NCBI GenBank assembly: GCA_023614405.1
Contig: CM042687.1
Coordinates: 261,187,480 to 261,251,479 of the forward strand
Origin: Avena insularis
Lineage: Eukaryota; Streptophyta; Magnoliopsida; Poales; Poaceae
Length of the DNA stretch: 64,000 bases
Reading direction: 5' to 3'
Below the pieces are notes generated by a model, which saw only the letters and a list, made by a program, of their open reading frames with translations, did no database searches and was not told where the DNA came from. The stretch's first letter is position 1. Every line of letters starts with the position of its first letter. Shown here one piece after another: positions 33,748 through 46,325 of this stretch. The translations under genes were made by a program, and so were the position numbers.

Positions 33748-36700
33748 TGTCACATCCCAAGATTTTCCAAATCTTGTAATGTGAAAAATAAAATAAACAA
33801 AATAAATTTTTGTTGAAAATCAGGGTGAAAAGAAACTTTTGTTTCTAAAAGGAAACTTAAAATCCCATCCTGAACAAACTTTGGTTAAAGTTTGAATTCA
33901 CAAATCCAAATCAAGAGAAATGCATTCCTCAAAGAATGTATCTGGAAATTTGAACACTTGGAAAATAAATCCAAAACCCTAAGCCCTAGTGGAATAAAAA
34001 CCATTTCCAAGTTATCTCCAAATCCATGGATTTGATCCATACCAAAAATTGATCAACAAACATTCACAAATGATCAAGAAAGACAAATAGAAATAATATA
34101 AGACCATAGAAACTGGTTTCACTTAATTTGGAACCATAAATAAAAATCTTATGGATTTAATAAAGGAATTGAATTTCCAAAGCCATTAAAGCCCTCATCT
34201 AAAATCCATACCAAGTGGTGAACAATAGATCCTAAAAGGATTCAAAAGGATAAACAAATAATAACTAAGATTTCACAAATTGGAATCACCAAGTTTGGAT
34301 CTATAAATAAAAAGATATGGATTTTATAAGACAAAGATAAAAATATTAAATAAAGAATATTTAAAGACCAAATCAAATCTTGGCCTAATCCATTAAGTAA
34401 ATGGAGTGATTATAATCCCAATCCAAATAAAATAAAAGGATAAAGAATATTCCAAATAAAAATAAAATGGCAATAACCATTCTATCCCTATCTTAATAAG
34501 GACAAATCTCTAAATAAGAATACATGAGAAAATGATATTTGGAATTCACCCAAGTGGAGTAAAAGTTGTTTAATCAACTTAAATAAAATAAAACCTCCAA
34601 ATAAAAATTTGGGAATTAAAACTATATTAATTTCCATTGGAATTAAAACAATTACCCAATCTTAAATGATTAATAAATCATATTAGAATACTTTCCAAAT
34701 AATTCAAGATGAATTATTTGAACCAACTAAACAAATAAAAACCTACTAAAAGGAATTGGGAAGTTTAAAGAATTCAAATGGAATTTTTATTAATTAAATC
34801 AAACCCTATTTTATTAAATAACTAAAGATCCATTTTATTTAATTATTAAATGGATCCTAAAAAGAATAAAAATATTATTTTGAGATTTGGATTATGTTGA
34901 TAAACAGAACCAAATTCAAAGTACAAAGTTGAGTGATTGTTTGAATTGTTTGGATGGTTTGAATGTTTGAAATATTGATTGAATTTCAAAACAGAAAAAG
35001 AATTAAAAAAAGGAAAAAGAAAACAGACAGAAAAAAAAGAGTTGGACCAGCCCAGCCCAGCAGCCCACTAAGGCCCAGTAACCAGCCCAGTTCCCTCTCG
35101 CGCAGAAAAACGTTTCGCACCAATTAGTGAACCCACTCAGTAACAGACAACCGGGACCCACCCCACACTCTCCCCTTCACTGCCAAGCAGACCCACCCAC
35201 CTGTTCCCATGCCCGAACCGTTTTTCTTCACCGCTTAAACAGCCCACAGTGACACTGACAGGTGGACCTCTCCCTCCTTTCTTTTTCCCACTGACCGTTG
35301 GACCCCACTCCTCCTGTTCTTCTTCTCACCCGCGTGACCCTGTCTCCCCCAGACCTCGCTGCCGTTGCTGCCATTCAAGCCGCGATCAATTCGCAGTAAC
35401 GCCGTGCCTTAAACCTCGCCGTGACCATGCCCTTTTAAACGCCAGTGACCTCTCCTCCATTTCCCCCAGACACCGCCTCCCCTCTGCCTCCAGGCCGCCC
35501 CAATTTCTCTCTGTACCGTTGCTGCTCCGACGACCCTCTTCGCCGATTCCGGCCAACACATGCCCCCTCTCGCCTACCTCTGCACGCGAGCATGCTCTCC
35601 AGCACCTTGCGCATCTACCCATAACCTCAGCTAGCTCCCGCGCACTCTGGAAGCTCGCCTTCGTCGACCTCGACTCGCCTCCACCGTCTGCTTCCTCTCC
35701 GGCGAAGCCCACAGGTAGTTTCCGGCCGCCCCTCTACTTCTCGTTCACGCACACACATTCGCCGTGTCTTTGTGCATCTAACCGCATCGATTTCTTGCCC
35801 TCTGGTGGACAGCAGCCCCATCCCCGTCGTCAAGCCGAAGCTCCCGACGCCGCCACGAACTCCGGCGAGAGATTCCACCTGACCCCGAGCGCCCCTCGCC
35901 CGACCAACACCTCCTCGAGCATCGTCGTGACCCCCTGAGCCCGGTGAGCATCTTCCCTCTCTCCCTCACCTCCTGTAGCGTCGCCTCCGTCGTCGACACT
36001 CACGCCGCTTAGCCACCGTCGGCGCTGCTTTTTTGTGACGATTCTGACCATTCGATTTAGATCGAACGAATAGGATAGATCCATTTAGTCGCGAAGAGGT
36101 ATGCTTTCTGGACCGTGCGATTAGATTTGATCCAACGCCCCACAGCCACGATCCGGCCGAACCGGTACCGTCCAATAGAATACTGCCGCGTGTCCCTTGT
36201 TCTGTTTAAAAACAGATTTGAAAACAAAATTTCTTGCAAACTTCAAACCCTTGTATCTTTGGATCCACATGTCCAAAAATTACAAATTTTATGTCGTTGG
36301 ATTTAGGAGAGCAAGACCTAACCAACCCTGCCTTTAGTTTAGCAAATAGTAACTGTTAGTTTGCTTGATTTTGCAGAAACATTTGATTGCTTGTTTAGAG
36401 TAGAAAAATTGTTTAAAAATGTTTTTTGGGTTAAAACCTTTTCAAATTGGTTTGTTGTGACCTTACTAACCCTAGGAACCAACCCATGATTTGGAAAATG
36501 ATTTTGGAAAAGTTTAGAATGGATTACTTGGTTTAGTCCATTTCTAGCCAAATAAAACTATAGTTTTGTTTATGAAAATTGGTTTTGAGTAAAAACTTTG
36601 GAGAAAATGTTTTGGACCAAACCTACTGACCCAAACACCAAGTTTTGCAATAGCAACTCATTTGGTGAAACAAAATAATGATTCTTGATTTAAAACCATT

Positions 36701-38430
36701 TCTAGTCAAATAGAAATGTGGTTTATTTGTTAAAAATGATTTTGGAAGGAAACCTTTGGAAAATGTTTTGTTTTAAACTCACTAACCCCAAACCCCAAGT
36801 TTTGTGATTTGAAAACATACTTGGTTAACCCTATAGGTTAATGCCTTAGTAAAAATAACCTCTTTGCAAATGACTTTGCCATTTTGGTAAATGACCAATT
36901 TGGAACTTACAAAGTTTAGAAGCCTAGTGAAGACCATCCTTACAATAGAACCAGCCTTTGCATGTTTATGCATGACTTATATCCCATTACTTTGTGTGTG
37001 AAAAATTGTTTGTTTGACTTTGGTTTGGAATGTGAATTGAATTTGTGTTTGCTTGATTGGTAGATTAAGTTTGTGCCTTGCTTGATTGATTTGTAGTGAC
37101 TTGAAGATTGTGATTGTTGCAAGGACAAGAAGTGAACTTATACCCTCTACCAAAAAGGCAAGTGATGCTTCATACTTTTGTCCCATTATTTTCACTATGC
37201 ATTAGTGATGTTTCTAAGTAGGACTTGCATGGAATTTTATTTTGCTAAGTATAGACCTTGCTATGGGAAAACCTAATAGATGAAGCCTTAGTAGAAATTT
37301 CCTAAGTTAAGATTCCTACTACCTTCATGCTTAGCTTAGCTAATAGAAAACAAGGGTGGAATATATATTCATGCTATGAAAAATTACTAAGTCTGTGGAC
37401 TTATGTTTTGTTTAATAAAACAACTAAGTGAATGAATCACCTGGGTGGAATGGAAGGAATGGTTTGTGTTGAGTGGTTCACAAGGCCATGACCTGGCTTG
37501 TGTATCTCACTTGTGGATGGCCACCCAGGAACAAAGAGATTTGAGATGTCAAATGTTGAGAAGCTTCAAGTGCAGCCACTTGGCAATATGGGCTCTGCCT
37601 GGATCATAGGTTGCAATAATTTAGCCAAATGGACAGTTGGTGGTAGGGGAATGATAGGTTGGAACGCGTCCATGTTGGTCTAAGGGAAGGCTTCTGAAAG
37701 ATCTTGTCTTGGGAAACCAAGTCTTGTGGGGAAAGTGCACCACCTCTGCAGAGTGTAAAACCTAAGTACTTAGCCATGTCCCTGGTAAAGGACAATTTGA
37801 GCACCAAGACATGGAAGCTTCAAGAATCTCATCACTCCAATTTCTAAATAAAACTTGTGGGTGAACAAGGGTTAAAGGATCTTCAGTCTTTTGATTGGTA
37901 GATGCCCTGAGTGGATCTTCAGTCTTGGATTGGTAGATGCCTTGGGTGATTTGTGCCAAACAAAAACTTAGTATTTTCAAATGTTAGGGAAAAATCTATT
38001 TTTGAGCAATGCAAGCCTCAGCTCCACTTAGCCAAATGCATATAGATGATAGACTCCACCATACTACCATAGTATCACTTGCCAATACAATTCAAATGTA
38101 TTGACCCTTGTGGCTGTAACTTTTAATGTTGCAGGTTTGATTTATTTTAGTGAAGATTGATTGATTAGGATTACAAAGTCTACAACCAACATCTGCCTGT
38201 GGCACTTTGAAGATGAAGGACCCCATGCTTATAGTTATTCCGCTGCAATGTAATGTAAATAGCCAATGAGCTATGTTTGATGTAATAAAATTATTTTATT
38301 CCTGGTTATAAAGTTGTATTATGACCTTTGTTTCTTGATATTACATCTAAATTGTGGATGCTAGCTATTGATCCAGGGACTAGCATTGCAATCACAGGGA
38401 TCTTTTCCTTTAATAAGGAGGGATCTTACA
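33748..38430 (+). repeat. 3' LTR of the short-bodied element
   Basis: 4683 bp, TGTCACATCC...GGGATCTTACA, aligned end to end with 27456-32143 with few differences (for example around 35080-35110, 35225-35260 and 35960-36030). The last 70 bases carry the block with GATCCAGGGACTAGCATTGC. No gene is called inside it. Confidence 0.93.
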
Positions 38431-38752
38431 TCAAAACAAACATTTTATTTCAAAAGCTTGGCCAAGGTTTAATTTGGCTCTATAAAATAATCCTTACTTA
38501 TATTTCTACCTTTTCATTTGAAGACTAAATCTTTTTATTAAAAGATCCAAAAATAGTAATTCCAAATATTTTTATCTTTATTGTTTATTTAACTTTTTTT
38601 AAAATCCCTTTAGGATTTTATTTGATCCAAATAGGTTTTGGAAGTTTCCAATTGGATTCAAAAAGTTTCTTCTCACCCTGAAAATCAACAAAGTTTTATT
38701 TTATTCATTTATTTTTCACATTACAAGATTTGGAAAATCTTGGGATGTGACA

Positions 38753-38907
38753 ATTTGTCATGCTCCAAGGAGGAGATGGACGAGAAGCTGCGCATTCTTG
38801 GCTTCCATGGACACTACCAGGGGGATGCGCCCTCATACGACCCCTCTATGCACTACACAGGGGATTCCTCGAGCTCATACCAGGACGAAGGGGCCTCCTC
38901 GTTGTAG
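38753..38907 (+). pseudogene. Second ORF of the host element, part 3 (C-terminal)
   Basis: After the ATTTG flank the frame continues from part 2 with SCSKEEMDEKLRILGFHGHY, then a Ser/Tyr-rich tail ending GASSL and TAG at 38905-38907. The Ser-rich C terminus and the DEKLR[IV]LGFH phrase are shared with other grass retroelement second ORFs. Discounting three insertions, the full frame would carry one frameshift and one stop. Confidence 0.75.
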
Positions 38908-40572
38908 TACAGAGGTGCACCTTCTTGGTCACCATGGAGTTGAGCCCCACTTAGGCCAAAATCCTAAGCTTGGGGGGGAGGTATACCGATATCACACTCA
39001 TCTTTATATCATGTTTTGTCGGTTCTTTGTATATTCATTGTTTCACTTTCTTTTTGGTTTTTGTTTCTGCTTTCTCAAAACACAAAAATACCAAAAATAT
39101 TTTCGTTGTTTCTCTTGTTTTGTTTCTTTGTTTCTAGCTTTGATTTACCTTAAAGAAAAATTCAAAAATAATTTTGATTTGTTTGTTTTTGCTTTGTTTG
39201 GTTTTGCTTTGTTTACTTGTTTTAAAAATTGAAAACACCAAAAATATTTGTTGTTCTTCTTGATTTTGTGAGTTCTTTGGAGGGTTCAACCGTCCTCAGT
39301 GGAGTTTATTTTCATGTTATTATTCAAGTCACACAAGTGAAGGGCAATAATGAATATTAAGAAAACTTGAGGTGTGGTAAGAGGCTGGTAACAAACTCTA
39401 TTTGTTTTCATTTTTGTACATATACTCATCATTGTGAGCATGCATAGCCTGTTCATGTAAGGTGTATGTTATTTATGGATGCTTAGTAGTTCTTGCTCTC
39501 TTATGATTAGCTCCAGCTTGCTAATAGTTTGTAGCATGTCATATGAATGTTTGCTTGCATTGTTTTATTCATAACTTGGTATGATATTGTGGTATCCTCC
39601 TCTGAACGTTTCATGTGAATCGACTTGGCACGTGCTCACGCATGCATATGAATAAACAATAGTCAGTAATCCTCGATGATTTATTTTGCCTCAGAATTCT
39701 TGTATCATTTTCATGCCATAATTAGTCCTGTTTTGTTGCAAGCATGATTATGGCAGTTATTGCTCTCTCGTTTGTCACTCCCTCTCTATTGCTAGCCTTC
39801 ACCTACACTGAGTACGATCTCTACTTGTGCATCCAACTCCCCAAAACCAATATTGCCAAAAGTGTCCACCATACCTACCTACTAGCATCATTTGTTATTC
39901 CGTGCATATTCATTGTGCCTTGTTTTCTTCCAAATAAAATGTTTGATCGTTTTGAGAAAGTTAGTTAGTAAAGCTCTCACGAACTTGATGGCACACTTTA
40001 TTCCTTGCACTTAATAAACCTGAACCATTGTGACTGTCCATGAAAGTTATATTCTTGCAAATTATAGGCTGGGAGTTAGCAGAACCGTGTTGTCACGGGG
40101 AACACTTTCAACACTTATGGATACATATCCACGTGATATCATGCTCTTTTTTTGCGGATGTCGTCGGTGTGAAAGAAAAGGGGAGCTTGTGAGTTCATGG
40201 AGTTATATATATGTGTTAGAGAAATGCCTGGGCCGCTAGCCTAAGCCATGCCTAATCATGGTGGAAACTTGCAGCATAGCCATAATGAGCAATCTATGAA
40301 GCATCCTCAATAAAAACCTATGCAAATAGCAAATAAAAAGATCGTTGAGATGCTCATTGTCTGCTTGCCTTGTCATTTTGATTATGTGATAGCTCCTGTA
40401 TCATGTGCAAGGGGTACCCCGTTGGCAGTTCTCTATGATATGCATGTATTTAGAATGACAAGAACTTACAGGTAACTAAAGTTGAGTAGCATGAGGAGCG
40501 GCCCTCGTACTCAAGGGACATGAGATTTCCAGTTTATGGTTTGTCAAGCATATAACTCATATTGGACCTCAC
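38908..40572 (+). other. 3' non-coding domain of the plus-strand host element
   Basis: It opens with the purine box AAGCTTGGGGGGAGG at 38965-38979, then a T-rich stretch (39000-39260). From about 39950 it shows a block similar to 16880-17520 of the minus-strand element in reverse. An open frame at 40030-40239 lies in that block but is not conserved as a frame. The domain is cut at 40573 by a minus-strand LTR. Confidence 0.75.
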
Positions 40573-41612
40573 TGATGTCTACGCACTTCTATTCTTGTAG
40601 ACAGTTGTTGGGCCTACAAGTGCAGAGGTTTGTAGAACAACAACAAGTTTCCCTTAAGTGGATTACCCAAAGTTTATCGAACTTAGGAAGGAAGTGGTCA
40701 AAGGTATCCCCTCTCAAGCAACCCTGCAATCAAGATACAAGAAGTCTCTTGTGTCCCCAACACACCCAATACACTTGTCAGGTGTATAAGTGCACAAGTT
40801 CGGCGAAGAGATAATGAAATAAAAGTGGTAACGGTGCCATGAAAGAGCTTCTGACTTGTTGTTGACGTGGGGTAACATGTGTGAGTGCCAGAAAATAGTT
40901 TGACGGTGAGGTAAATACTAAAGGCAAAAGGATGGAAGCAAGCAAACATGCAACAGATCTAGATGCAAATGGTGTTTCAATGCTTAGAAACAAGGCCTAG
41001 GGATCATACTTTCACTAGTGAACACTCTCTCATATAAATATACTCTCTTCATGATACTACTATTAACTACTCTCCCGTTGGACACTATAATTAATCCATG
41101 GTAGGGCTATAACAACACACCTCAAAGTCCGCCTTCCTCAATCTAGATAACCCCACACTGTCAGCTTGAGCGCTAGATGGTTCCAACAAACACCATAATT
41201 TCATAGAGACATCCAACTCCAAATATAACTCATAACAAATATTCAATCTAGCCAAAGTGCCACATACGGTATGCACACTGTCACTTTCACACACGTGGGG
41301 AAAAGCATAGATCTATTAAAGCACAAAGAGTATTTATGTAGACTCAAGCCTAAGTGCCACCATGGCGTGCACGCTGTCACTTTCACACACATGGGGAGCA
41401 CAGAGATCTAATGAGGCACTTGAGTAGAATGGTAGATCTACTTGATTACAAAGCTCATGACCACAAGATCATGCATAGAGAGAGAAATGAACACATAGCT
41501 ACCGGTAGAGACCTTAGCCCTAAGGAAGAACTACTCCCTCCTTATCATGGGAATCAGCAATGGTGATGAAGATGGTGATGGAGATCGATGGAGATTGATC
41601 TAGTGTCACTTC

Positions 41613-44536
41613 TGTAAGATCCCTCCTTTATAAAGGAAAAAGGATCCCTGTGATTGCAATGCTAGTCCCTGGATCAATGCTAGCATCCACAGTTTAAGAT
41701 GAAGTACACAGATACAAAGGTCATTTATTACATCCATTCCAGAGATAAACATAGTTTTTACAACTCCAAGGCCACAGGCCTAATACAAGAGTTTGAATAA
41801 GTAAATAAATAAAAGTCTTCATCTTCATGTGCCACAAGCAAACATGTTGAGTGTAGACTCATGACACCTAATCCTCATCAGAGTAACCTGCAACATCACA
41901 AGTTACAGCCACAGTGGGTCAATTCTTTGGAATAGTATTGGCAAGTGATACCTTAGTAAAATTTTAAGTGGACTAGATACTATATGCAATTTTGGCTAAG
42001 TGTAGCTTGGCTTGCTTTGCTCAAAATAGGTTTTGCTTATTAGTTGAAAACACTAAGTTTTTCTTTGTCAAAACTTTTCCCAAGGAACCACCAATATACA
42101 TTGAGGTCCTTCACCCTTGTTCACCCACAAGTTTTTACTTAGAAATTGGGATGAGGAGATTCTTGATAGCTTCCATGCCTTGATGCTCAAGTTGTCCATT
42201 GCCATGGACTTGGCTAAGTACTTAGATTTTTCCATCTGCAGAGGTTGTGCACTTTCCCCACCAGACTTGGTTTCACCAAGACAGGACCTTTCAGAAGCCT
42301 TCCCTTACCAAATGGACGCGCTCCAACCTATCATTCCCACTACCACCAACTGTCCAAATGGCTAAGTTCTAGCAACCTATGTGGTCCAGGCAGAGCCCAT
42401 ATTGCCAAGTGGCTGCACTAGAAGCTTCTTAACACTTGGCCTCTAAAATCTCTTTGTTCCTGGGTGGCTTACCACAAGTGAGATACACAAGGTAAACCAT
42501 AGAAATGGGCCTTGTGTAACCACTCAACATAAACCTTTCCTTCCATTCCACCCAGGTGTTTCATTAACTTAGTTGTTTTATTAGGCAAAACACAAGTCCA
42601 AAGGACTTAGAAATATTTTCATCATAGCATGTATATAATTCACCAACCCTTGGTTGCTACTAGCTAGGCTAAGCATGGCATAGATAGTAACTTAACTTAG
42701 AAATTCCCTAGCATTTCTACAACTACTTAGGATTTCCCAACAAGGCATATAAGCAAAATAATATCATGCAAGACTTAGCAAAAATATTTCTAATGCTTAG
42801 TAGAAAACATAGGAATGATAATATTCATGAAGTACCACTTGCCTTGGTAGTTGGGAGAGTAGCACTCCTCACAATCACAATCACTAGCACCAAAATCTAC
42901 ACAAAGATTGGTAGCAACAAATTACACACAAAACATATACAATCAAAAATATATGCATGCAAGATGGTATATGATGATTTTTAAAATTCAACCAAGCAAG
43001 TAAACAGTACTGATTCACTAACAAGTTAAAAACTTGCCAAACAACCAATATTTATACCCTAAATTATTTCCAAAACAATTTTTAAACTCTAATTAGTCCT
43101 ACACAAGTTTCTGCAAATAAAACCTTTTTAACAGAAGCTAAACATTAAACACATTGCATAATCAGAAAGAGCTTGCTCCCCTGATTCCAACGGTATAAAA
43201 TTTGTCAAATTCTAACGTGGGGATCAAAAGTTATAGCCAAAACAAATTTGAACATAAATCAGATTCAAATTCAGTTTTAAATCAAACCCTAGCCCCGCGT
43301 CTGTTTCTGATTGGCCCGTACCGGTTCGGGCGGATCGATCTCTGCGAGCCGTAGGATTTAAGTTAGATCGAGTGGCTCAGATGCGCTCGTACCTCTTCAT
43401 TTAAGTTCTAATCTAAACCGCAAGATCTACATCTAACGGCCACGATCCAGTTGACCACAGACAGGCGGCGCTGGCGCGGCGGCGAGCGGCGGAGCGCTCT
43501 GTCAGTGGCGGAGCCGGCGAACTAGGTCGCCCGGGGAGGGGAGAGGATGCTCACCAGGTTCGCAGCGACGAGGAGAAGCTCAACTTGGCGGCGGCTTGGC
43601 AAGGGGCGCACGGAGTGGGCTGTGGGAGCTCGTCGGAGTTGTGGGCGGCGTCGGGTTTGAGTAGACGGTGATGTTGGCGACATTTCTGGTCTCCCTATCA
43701 CAAACCAATGGCTTCAGATGATGCACAAGACAGTGGCGAACAACCTCGTGTGAGTCAGAGGTGAAGGGGAACAAGGGACTCACCGAATTTGGTCGCCGGA
43801 GTTGAGGTTGTCGTCGGGCGCTTGCGGTGTCGAACGGAACCGATGACCTGGGGCAGTACAGGACAAATCAGTGGGGTCAGGAGGTGCGCAAAGAAGTTGC
43901 AAAGCGGCTCATATGAACCAGAGGGGAAGGAGCACACGGGGCTCACCGGAATCGATCGCCGGAGTGAGCTCTATCTGCGGCGGCGTGAGGTTGATTGCGG
44001 GCAGCCTGGTAGCGGAGAGGTGGTGCTAAGTGAGGGGAAATGGTCGCGAGGGGGAGAGGTTTATATAGCCGGAGCTGGGCGTGGAGTTACTCGCGGAATC
44101 AATGGGAATCAACGCGGCAGTGCCTGCGGCGAGTAACGGTGGCATGAGCGTCGCAAGCGCGCGTGATTGACGAAGACGACGACGTGGTCACGGGTCTACT
44201 TGTCAGCGAATAAAACAGAGAGGGGTGGGGTCCTGGCGTCAGCGACTCTGTTGGTGCGTCTGCGAGTGAAAGAGAGAGAGAGGGGACCCGGGTGGGCTAA
44301 ATGTGCTGGATCCGTCGTTGGGCTAGAAGTCTGGCGACGGCCCTTTTCTATTTGCTTTCTCTTTTTCTTTTTCTGTTTTGATTTTCTGGAATGATTTTCA
44401 AATGATTTCAAAAGCTATTTGAATTCAAATCTTTTCAGGATTTTTTGCAGTGTGCAATAGTCACAAATCTGGGCATAAAAGCAAGTGGTCACTTTGAATT
44501 GGCTTGGTCATTTGGAATAAAATAAAATAACAGTGA
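41613..44536 (-). repeat. 3' LTR of the chromovirus, truncated
   Basis: It matches 59807-62723 of the other LTR and then stops at CAGTGA (44536). The remaining 295 bases, including the LTR start TGTAACATCC, and the polypurine tract are deleted and replaced by a junction with a repeated 21-base segment. The outer end TGTAAGATCC and its ACTTC flank are intact. Confidence 0.9.
44058..44070 (-). promoter_or_regulatory. TATA box in the 3' LTR of the chromovirus
   Basis: The minus strand reads GGCTATATAAACC, followed by a CT-rich start region and GC-rich leader. The copy in the 5' LTR is at 62245-62257. Confidence 0.65.
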
Positions 44537-44595
44537 TTGGCTAGCAAATAGGTGAATCTTGCCCTTGAGATTCAGATTGGCTAGCAAATAGGTGA
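44535..44595. repeat. Direct 21-base repeat at a deletion junction
   Basis: GATTGGCTAGCAAATAGGTG (plus A) occurs at 44535-44555 and again at 44575-44595, offset by 40 bases. The first copy sits exactly where the LTR similarity ends, so it looks like filler copied from the neighbouring end of pol. Confidence 0.8.
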
Positions 44596-46325
44596 GGGTG
44601 GTCTTTCCGAAGATCATCTTCTCTTTCCCATGTTGCTTCCTCTTCGAAATGATGATTCCACTGCACTTTGAAGAACTTGATAGTCTTAGTCCGTGTGACT
44701 CTTTCTGCAGTTTCAAGAATCTTGATAGGTTTCTCTTCATAAGTGAGATCACTTTCCAGTTGAACCTCCTCCAAAGGTATAGTATCCTTCAAAGAAGTTT
44801 CTTCCATTTCTGGATGACATTTCTTGAGTTGACTCACATGAAACACATTATGGACAGCTGACAGAGATTCCGGAGCTCAATTTCATAGGCAACTTCTCCT
44901 TTATGACTCAGAATCTTGAATGGTCCAACATATCTTGGTGCCAATTTTCCTTTGACTCCGAACCTCTTCACTCCACGAAGTGGTGACACTCTAAGATAAG
45001 CTCTATCACCAACTTCGTAGGTGACTTCTCTACGCTTAGGATCTGCGTAGCTTTTCTGTCGGGACTGTGCTATCTTCAACCTGTCCTTAACCAACTTGAC
45101 CTTCTCTTCGGCTTCTTTGATAAGATCCGGCCCGAATAAACTTCTTTCTCCCACACCATTCCATAACAATGTGGTGGTACACTTTCTTCCGTAGAGAAAC
45201 TCAAATGGTGCCATCTCAATGCTGGCTTGATAGCTGTTGTTATAAGAAAATTTTGCGTAAGGCAGACTTTCATCCTAACTGGCTCCATAGTCTAAGGCAC
45301 ATGCTCTCAACATGTCTTCAAGAATCTGATTGGTCCTTTCTGTCTGTCCATCAGTTTGAGGATGAAAAGCGGTACTGAGTTCCAACCTCGTTCCCAATGA
45401 CTCATGTAACTGTCTCCAAAAATGGGAAGTGAATTGAGTTCCCCTATCAGACACAATACTCTTGGGCACTCCATGTAGACATACAATTCAACTCATGTAG
45501 ATTTTGGCCAACTTAGCACTTGTATATGTTGTCTTCACGGGTATGAAATGAGCCACTTTAGTTAGGCGATCCACTACTACCCAAATAGAATCGTATCCTG
45601 ACCGGGTCCTTGGTAATCCGGTAATGAAATCCATACCAATCTTGTCCCACTTCCAATCAGGAATGGGTAGTGGTTGAAGTAAACCTGCTGGTTTCTGATG
45701 TTCCGCCTTCACTCTACTACACACATCACACAAAGCAATATGTTCGGCGATGTCCTTCTTGAGATTATTCCACCAAAATCTTTCCTTCATGTCCATATAC
45801 ATTTTGGTGTTACCCGGATGAATGGAATACGGTGAGTTGTGTGCTTCTTGCAGAATCAGTTTCCGAAGATCCGGATCTTGTGGAACACAGATACATTTCC
45901 CATGCCATAAAGTACCTTGTTCGTCTTCATGGAACCCTTTGGCTTTTCCTTTGCCAATCTTTTCTTTAATCTCTTCGATTTCTTTATCAATCTTCTGGGC
46001 TTCTTTGATCTTGTCCAACAGAGTGGGTTGAACATCCAAAGTCATGAGATGTCCTTCAGGCACAATCTCCAATCTGAGTTTTCTAAATTGGGCACACAAA
46101 TCATCTGGCAATTCTCCTTTGGTAAGGCCATTCACAAAAACCTTACGACTTAGAGCATCTGCTACAACATTTGCTTTACTGGGGTGGTATTGCAAACTTA
46201 AGTCATAGTCATTGATAAGTTCTAACCATCTTCTTTATCTCATATTAATTTCCTTCCGGGTGAAGATATACTTCAAACTCTTGTGATCTGTGAACACTTC
46301 ACAACGCTTTCCCAAAAGATAGTGT
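44541..46325 (-). pseudogene. pol: Chromovirus pol, second part: RNase H end, integrase and chromodomain
   Basis: Reading from 46325 down, the frame resumes RNase H after the Copia insertion (KRCEVFTDHKSLKYIFTRKE), with TAA at 46235-46237, then HPSKANVVADALSR. The integrase zinc-binding region has its His pair in AHNSPYSIHPG and its Cys pair in CDVCSRVK. The DDE core has Asp in KIGMDFITGLP, Asp in [10 protein letters not shown] and Glu in [11 protein letters not shown]. Stops lie at 45488-45490 (TGA, probably CGA) and 45275-45277 (TAG, probably TGG). A one-base loss in a C run near 44880 shifts into the last frame, which holds HVSQLKKCHP and a chromodomain (KILETAERVTRTKTIKFFKV, QWNHHFEEEATWEREDDL). 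The integrase would insert the cDNA and the chromodomain would direct it to chromatin. Confidence 0.88.

Larger units (their letters stand above)
27456..38430 (+). mobile_element. Complete short-bodied long-LTR element (LARD-like Gypsy derivative)
   Basis: Two LTRs of 4688 bp (27456-32143) and 4683 bp (33748-38430) enclose only 1.6 kb. The perfect 5-bp duplication TCAAA (27451-27455 and 38431-38435) flanks it. It has a tRNA-Met primer site, one gag-like zinc-knuckle ORF and a polypurine tract, but no protease, reverse transcriptase or integrase. LTRs making up 85 percent of the element fit the large retrotransposon derivatives known from barley relatives. The two LTRs look nearly identical by eye, so the insertion is recent relative to its neighbours. 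It inserted into the older solo LTR. Confidence 0.93.
23906..38752 (-). mobile_element. Solo LTR (minus orientation) split by a 10.98 kb element
   Basis: The two halves are 23906-27455 and 38436-38752, about 3.87 kb in all. The outer ends are TGTAAGGTTC and GGGATGTGACA. The left flank CTTTG (23901-23905) and right flank ATTTG (38753-38757) form a 5-bp duplication with one mismatch. Joining the host frame across this LTR keeps the second ORF in phase, which confirms the boundaries. It is the same family as the solo LTR at 10516-14759 but inverted. No internal domain is present. Confidence 0.88.
5261..40572 (+). mobile_element. Non-autonomous Gypsy element with gag-protease and a second ORF, split by nested insertions; right end off-window
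   Basis: Order on the plus strand: 5' LTR (5261-6634), tRNA-Asp primer site, gag-protease ORF (6724-9297), a promoter-like spacer, a second ORF (starts 10249), and a 3' non-coding domain (38908-40572). No reverse transcriptase, RNase H or integrase is present in the parts seen, so it would need enzymes in trans. Insertions occupy 10516-14759, 14771-23247 and 23906-38752. At 40573 a minus-strand LTR begins, so the rest of this element and its 3' LTR would lie right of the window. The flank before 5261 ends GTTTG, the expected target duplication, but its partner is not visible. The gag type is that of the Athila/Tat side of Gypsy. Confidence 0.75.

Noticed and set aside
41520..41540. CTACTCCCTCCTTATC, resembling a Stowaway MITE end (CTCCCTCCGT)
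   Set aside because: There is no matching inverted end nearby and no TA duplication; it lies within an LTR.
43789..44136. 115-codon open frame, repeated at 61976-62323
   Set aside because: It is present twice only because it lies in both LTRs of the chromovirus, runs antisense to the element, and has no recognisable domain.
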